A DNA stretch of 64,000 nt from Shinella sp. UYSO24 (GTDB taxonomy: Bacteria > Pseudomonadota > Alphaproteobacteria > Rhizobiales > Rhizobiaceae): contig CABHNZ010000012.1 in assembly GCA_902167985.1 (NCBI GenBank), positions 124,001 through 188,000 on the forward strand. Reading direction: 5' to 3'. A model generated the notes under the pieces. That model did no database searches. It worked only from the letters and a program-made list of their open reading frames with translations, and had not been told where the DNA came from. This document shows, piece after piece, positions 60,151 to 64,000 of this stretch (its first letter is position 1; every line of letters starts with the position of its first letter). Both the position numbers and the translations under genes were made by a program.

Positions 60151-61323
60151 CTAACCCCCACGGTTAGACGGATGCCAGAAGGTCGTCGTCCTTTCGATAA
60201 GGGCGATGACCCCGTAGAAGACCGATCCGGCAAGGGCGGCAACCGCCACCTCGGCCCAGACCATGTCGACATTCATGCGGCCGATCTCGGTAGAGATGCG
60301 GAAACCCATACCGACGATCGGCGTGCCGAAGAATTCCGCGACGATGGCGCCGATCAGCGCCAGGGTGGAATTGATCTTCAGCGCGTTGAAGATGAAGGGC
60401 ATGGCGGCCGGCAGGCGCAGTTTGATCAGCGTCTGGCTGTAATCGGAGGCGTAGGAGCGCATCAGGTCGCGTTCCATCGGGCCGGTCGCGGCAAGGCCGG
60501 CAACCGTGTTCACCAGCATCGGGAAGAAGGTGATGATGGTGACGACGGCAGCCTTGGACTGCCAGTCGAAGCCGAACCACATGACCATGATCGGCGCCAC
60601 CCCGATCATCGGCAGAGCCGACATGAGATTGCCGATCGGCAGGAGCCCGCGGCGCAGGAAGGTGACGCGATCTGCAAGGATGGCGGTGACGAAGCCCGCG
60701 CCGCAGCCGATGGCATAGCCCGCGACGACCGACTTGAAGATCGTCTGGCGCACGTCATCAAAGAGGATCGGCACGGAGGTGACGAGCCTTGCGGCAATTG
60801 CCGATGGCGGCGGAAGCAGGATGAAGGGCACGCCGGCGCCGCGGGTAAAGGCTTCCCACAGGATGAGCAGCCAGGCGCCGAAGATCGCCGGGATCAGCAG
60901 GCGAAGCGCCTTGTCGGCCGGTTTGCCGGCGGGGCGCAGGGCGGAGAGCGCCGTGACGCAGCGCCAGGCGAGAAGCCATGATGCCATGACCAGTGCGGCA
61001 AAGGCCCATGTCGCCTTGCCCTCGTTGCCGGAAAGACCTGAGAGCAGCAGCCATGCGGCACCATGGGCGCCGATGAAAAGGATGGCGGCAAGCGTGGCCG
61101 TGCTGGAGACGGTGAGGCAGGCGAGGGCTGCGACGATGACCAGAGCGAGAATGAGGCCGGTCGTAGCCGTGCCGTAGGGCGTTGCTGCGTCGGCGGTCAG
61201 GAGCGGCAGGGAGAAGATCGCCACGATGGCAAGGACAAGTGCGGCCAAGGCCTGCCATTGTGTGACGAGACGGATGGCGAAGGGGCGCGGACCAAGGCTG
61301 CGGGTGGCAAGGCGGGGCGTCAT
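60151..61323 (-). CDS. ABC transporter permease, inner-membrane subunit 1
   Basis: The 390-residue protein has an unusually long N-terminal part with four or five extra helices (residues 1-140, from WQALAALVLAIVAIFSLPLL). A SsuC/TauC-like permease domain follows with the coupling motif SYASDYSQTLIKLRLPAAMP. It would pair with the second permease and the ATPase of this operon. The start overlaps one copy of a tandem repeat lying between the two permease genes. Confidence 0.85.
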   Translation of the reverse strand: MTPRLATRSLGPRPFAIRLVTQWQALAALVLAIVAIFSLPLLTADAATPYGTATTGLILALVIVAALACLTVSSTATLAAILFIGAHGAAWLLLSGLSGNEGKATWAFAALVMASWLLAWRCVTALSALRPAGKPADKALRLLIPAIFGAWLLILWEAFTRGAGVPFILLPPPSAIAARLVTSVPILFDDVRQTIFKSVVAGYAIGCGAGFVTAILADRVTFLRRGLLPIGNLMSALPMIGVAPIMVMWFGFDWQSKAAVVTIITFFPMLVNTVAGLAATGPMERDLMRSYASDYSQTLIKLRLPAAMPFIFNALKINSTLALIGAIVAEFFGTPIVGMGFRISTEIGRMNVDMVWAEVAVAALAGSVFYGVIALIERTTTFWHPSNRGG

Positions 61324-61757
61324 GCTGCATGCCCTCCGATCTTGGCACCATGATGCGGGGGAGGAGGCTTGCGGTGGTGCCGACCGTTGCGACCGGAAGG
61401 GTGGGCATGGCCTGCCGCTGGATGGGTAGGTAGGAGTTCAGGGGGCGCATCATGCGGCACACCCTCTGATCCGAGTGCCCATGGCGCGGGCGATAAGTTC
61501 GCCGGACGTGTCGGGAGCCGCGGCCCGAGCGATGGGCACGGCCCGCCACCGTAGCGGGCCTATGTCCAGGAAGGGCATTATGCTGCAGGTTCTCAGGTCG
61601 GAATATCCGCGGTACGGGCAGAGAGGCCTGCGGCGATCCCGGCTCGGCGACCGGGAGGGTGGACAGGGCCTGCCTTGGGGTGGCGAGGCGGGTGTTTATG
61701 ACGCCCATCATGCTGCGCGCCCTCCCTCTGAGCGCCCATGGCGCGGGCGACGAGTTT
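61321..61757. repeat. degenerate tandem duplication between two permease genes
   Basis: Segments 61321-61500 and 61578-61757 align at a shift of about 257 bases with frequent substitutions. CCCATGGCGCGGGCGA occurs at 61478-61493 and again at 61735-61750. Other matches are ATGCTGCA, GACCGGRAGGGTGG and CATCATGC with nearby GC-rich spacers. The right copy includes the 3' end of permease 2 (VARAMGA) and the left copy ends at the start of permease 1. A duplication of the gene junction is the simplest reading. Confidence 0.6.
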
Positions 61758-62612
61758 GGAGGCGATGCCGACCGCGGCGACCAGAAGGGCGGCCAGAACC
61801 GAGCCGGCGATCAGCGCTGCCCAGATGTCGATCGTCTGGCTGTAATAGGAGCCGGCCAGCAGTTTCGAACCCAGCCCGGCGACGGCACCCGTCGGCAATT
61901 CGCCGACGATGGCGCCGACGAGGCTTGCGGCGACCGCGACCTTCATCGAGGCAAACAGGAAGGGCACTGAGGCGGGCAGGCGCAGCTTCAGAAGTGTCGC
62001 CAGCGTGCCGGCATTATAGGTCCGCATCAGGTCGAGCTGGATGAGTTCGGGCGAGCGCAGGCCCTTCACCATACCGACCGCGACCGGGAAGAAGGAAAGA
62101 TAGGTGGAGATCAGCGCCTTCGGCAGAAGCCCGGTAATGTTGACGGCGGCAAGCACGACGATGACCATGGGTGCAATCGCCAGAACCGGTACCATTTGCG
62201 AGGCGATGATCCAGGGCATGAGGCTGCGTTCCAGCGCGGTCACATGGACGATGCCGATGGCAATCAGGATGCCGAGTACGGTGCCGAAGGCAAAGCCCGT
62301 CAGCGTCGAGGAAAGCGTCACCCAGCTATGGTAGATGAGGCTGCGATTGGAGGTGACGCTGCGCATCACCGTGTTGTCGAAGAGGTTTTGTGCCACCTGA
62401 TGCGGCGCGGGCAGGACCGGCTTCGGCTGCGACAGGGTCTTTTCGACAAATTCCATCGTGGTCGATGTGGTGTTGCCGCGCCGGTCGAGATCGCGCTGGA
62501 AGGGTGCGTTCATGGCAACCGCGCCAACATACCAGATGGCGATGATGGCGATGACGATCGTCAGAACCGGCAGGATGTGGTCGCGGACACGGTCCGGCGC
62601 GCTACTCGTCAT
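61593..62612 (-). CDS. ABC transporter permease, inner-membrane subunit 2
   Basis: The 339-residue protein is a binding-protein-dependent permease with VTLSSTLTGFAFGTVLGILI and the coupling motif RTYNAGTLATLLKLRLPASV. After VARAMGAQ the last 45 residues are Gly/His/Pro/Arg-rich and look unlike a membrane protein. They coincide with the duplicated segment, so the natural end may be near 61730. Its ATG overlaps the ATPase stop. Confidence 0.85.
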   Translation of the reverse strand: MTSSAPDRVRDHILPVLTIVIAIIAIWYVGAVAMNAPFQRDLDRRGNTTSTTMEFVEKTLSQPKPVLPAPHQVAQNLFDNTVMRSVTSNRSLIYHSWVTLSSTLTGFAFGTVLGILIAIGIVHVTALERSLMPWIIASQMVPVLAIAPMVIVVLAAVNITGLLPKALISTYLSFFPVAVGMVKGLRSPELIQLDLMRTYNAGTLATLLKLRLPASVPFLFASMKVAVAASLVGAIVGELPTGAVAGLGSKLLAGSYYSQTIDIWAALIAGSVLAALLVAAVGIASKLVARAMGAQREGAQHDGRHKHPPRHPKAGPVHPPGRRAGIAAGLSARTADIPT

Positions 62613-63447
62613 AGCTGTGCCCCGCCCTTAAGCCCTCGCGGACGCGGTGGGCGATTTCGAGGAATTCCGGGCTCTCGCGGATTTCGAGCGGGCGCTCCTT
62701 CGGCAGGGTCGAGGTGATCACGTCTGTGACGCGGCCGGGGCGGGGAGACATGACGACGATCTTGGTCGAGAGGTAGACGGCCTCCGGGATCGAGTGGGTA
62801 ACGAAGCAGATCGTCTTTTGCGTTTCCTGCCAGAGTTTCAGGAGCTGTTCGTTCAGGTGGTCGCGGACGATTTCATCGAGCGCGCCGAACGGTTCGTCCA
62901 TCAGGAGAAGATCAGCATCGAAGGCGAGTGCACGCGCAATCGAGGCGCGCTGCTGCATGCCGCCGGAGAGCTGCCAGGGGTATTTCTTGCCGAAGCCCGC
63001 GAGATTGACGAGATCGAGCGTGCGCTTGATGCGCGCCTGCCGTTCAGTTGAGGCATAACCCATGATTTCGAGCGGCAGCGCGATGTTCTTCTCGATCGTG
63101 CGCCAGGGATAGAGCGCCGGCGCCTGGAAGACATAGCCGTAGGAGCGGGCCTTGCGTGCCTCTTCCGGCGTCATGCCATTGACCGAGATCTCTCCCGAGG
63201 TCGCCTGTTCGAGATCGGCGATGACGCGCAGAAAGGTGGTCTTGCCGCAGCCGGAGGGGCCGATGAAGGAGACGAAATCGCCTCGCTTCACATCGAGATC
63301 CACATGCGACAGCGCATGGACCGGGCCGTCATTGGTGTTGAAGGTGAGGCTCAAGTCGCGGGCGGAGACGACCGAGAAGCCGCTCTCGTCGCTGGTGGGC
63401 GAGGGGGTGGCGGGGGGCTTTGTCGGGGATGTGTCTGCTACTGGCAT
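62602..63447 (-). CDS. ABC transporter ATP-binding protein (SsuB/ThiZ type)
   Basis: The ATPase shows Walker A GPSGCGKTTFLRVIADLEQA, the signature LSGGMQQRASIARALAFDAD, Walker B LLLMDEPFGALD and the His switch CFVTHSIPEAVYL. These match the nitrate/sulfonate/taurine type, the usual partner of NMT1-like receptors. ATG 63447 (MPVADTSPTK) slightly overlaps the preceding gene; ATG 63465 is an alternative. Confidence 0.9.
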   Translation of the reverse strand: MPVADTSPTKPPATPSPTSDESGFSVVSARDLSLTFNTNDGPVHALSHVDLDVKRGDFVSFIGPSGCGKTTFLRVIADLEQATSGEISVNGMTPEEARKARSYGYVFQAPALYPWRTIEKNIALPLEIMGYASTERQARIKRTLDLVNLAGFGKKYPWQLSGGMQQRASIARALAFDADLLLMDEPFGALDEIVRDHLNEQLLKLWQETQKTICFVTHSIPEAVYLSTKIVVMSPRPGRVTDVITSTLPKERPLEIRESPEFLEIAHRVREGLRAGHSYDE

Positions 63448-63812
63448 TTCGGATAGGGACCCCATGTCTTGCCGCCGGGAAGGGTGATCGCATAGCCCTT
63501 GTCGGAGAGGGCGAGCGTCGCCGTGCCGCGCTTGGTATCCTCGCCATCGGCATCGCATTGCGCCGGAACGCTGTAGCCGTTGGCCGTCTTGGTGGCGTTG
63601 GCGGTGAAATCGCAGGTCATTTCCGAGGTGGTGATGCCGTCGTCATCCAGCGTGAAGAACGTATCGTCGTCGCCCGGATCGCCGGTCTTGGCAAACAGGC
63701 AGCCGCCCTTGTTGCCATAGGCGCCATCGAGGAACGGGTCGGCCGCGTTTGCCGCCGTTGCGATCAGGCCCAGGATGAGTGCCAGAGAGGGGGCCAGAAG
63801 GGCGTTTTTCAT
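63438..63812 (-). CDS. small exported protein of the pyrimidine locus, unknown
   Basis: The 124-residue product starts with a signal peptide (MKNALLAPSLALILGLIATA, ending ANA). The mature part (DPFLDGAYGNKGGCLFAKTG) has three cysteines and an acidic DDD segment, ending GGKTWGPYPKC. It starts one base after the dihydropyrimidinase stop and overlaps the ATPase start, so it is firmly in the operon. I recognise no family; a periplasmic accessory for ligand capture is only a guess. Confidence 0.7.
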   Translation of the reverse strand: MKNALLAPSLALILGLIATAANAADPFLDGAYGNKGGCLFAKTGDPGDDDTFFTLDDDGITTSEMTCDFTANATKTANGYSVPAQCDADGEDTKRGTATLALSDKGYAITLPGGKTWGPYPKCQ

Positions 63813-63813
63813 G

Positions 63814-64000
63814 TCATACTCCACTTGCCGGAATGCCGGTCCGTTCGATCTTGCGCGGCGCGGTCAGTTCCTTCCAGGTGGAAAGCGCTTTTGCCGGTGC
63901 CGTGAAAGGTTCGCGGGCGACGAACCTGCCATCGCCTTCGCGGGATCTGATCTGGCCGTCGCCATAGGCAACATTGCCTCGCGAGAGCGTGTAGCGCGGC
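63814..64000 (-). CDS. dihydropyrimidinase/hydantoinase, C-terminal fragment
   Basis: The window ends inside this gene, and only the last 61 codons are visible. They read PRYTLSRGNVAYGDGQIRSR, then FVAREPFTAPAKALSTWKEL and TAPRKIERTGIPASGV with a stop at 63814-63816. SRGNVAYGDG and the long basic tail are typical of rhizobial D-hydantoinase/dihydropyrimidinase, which opens the reduced pyrimidine ring. It anchors the transporter operon in pyrimidine degradation. The catalytic part lies outside the window. Confidence 0.75.
   Translation of the reverse strand, partial: PRYTLSRGNVAYGDGQIRSREGDGRFVAREPFTAPAKALSTWKELTAPRKIERTGIPASGV

Overview
The window is a piece of a GC-rich alphaproteobacterial chromosome, most probably Rhizobiaceae (Rhizobium/Agrobacterium relatives). 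The evidence is the cell-cycle set ctrA, chpT and sciP lying together, an alphaproteobacterial-type RpoH, DUF1134 and DUF2793 proteins, a heterotetrameric sarcosine oxidase, and the liv, urt, urease and pyrimidine-degradation gene orders found in rhizobia. I see no rRNA, tRNA, insertion sequence, prophage block or CRISPR array.

Layout. 1-8.4 kb: a GH28 polygalacturonase cut by the window edge, purA, a large low-complexity membrane protein and a PepSY membrane protein. 8.4-15 kb: housekeeping genes (rpoH, a methyltransferase, rluD, a TrmH-type methylase, two coiled-coil or unknown proteins, DUF1134). 15.2-19.3 kb: a cell-cycle neighbourhood (chpT, a one-domain response regulator, ctrA, a fliJ-like gene, pqiA-like, sciP), with a cluster of four GANTC sites upstream of ctrA. 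19.5-26.1 kb: a DUF2793 protein, soxBDAG and two tiny membrane proteins. 26.4-32.1 kb: the branched-chain amino-acid transporter livHMGF, a DUF6867-like protein and livJ. 32.2-37 kb: a LuxR-type response regulator and a very large NCS1-permease/histidine-kinase/receiver fusion. 37-39 kb: an Asp/Asn beta-hydroxylase and a small squalene-cyclase-like protein. 39-45 kb: the urea transporter urtABCDE. 45-53 kb: an esterase, then a urease operon (ureD, A, B, C, E, F, G) that also carries DUF1272, LprI-like and AbrB/PIN toxin-antitoxin genes. 53-59 kb: a Crp/Fnr regulator and an RND efflux pump with its adaptor. 59-64 kb: an NMT1-type ABC transporter behind the end of a dihydropyrimidinase gene, which suggests pyrimidine uptake and degradation.

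The right two thirds is dominated by scavenging of organic nitrogen: amino acids, urea, pyrimidines and N-methyl glycine. The permease-kinase fusion sits between the amino-acid and urea importers and is the best candidate for a little-described sensory system, plausibly reading urea or a nucleobase/hydantoin-type ligand.

An important caveat: about 25 conserved genes or gene parts are split by frameshifts. In nearly every case one added base, usually lengthening a 1-5 base run, restores the family sequence. I read these as consensus (sequencing) errors, not gene decay, and give such genes as one CDS across the shift with the approximate shift position.
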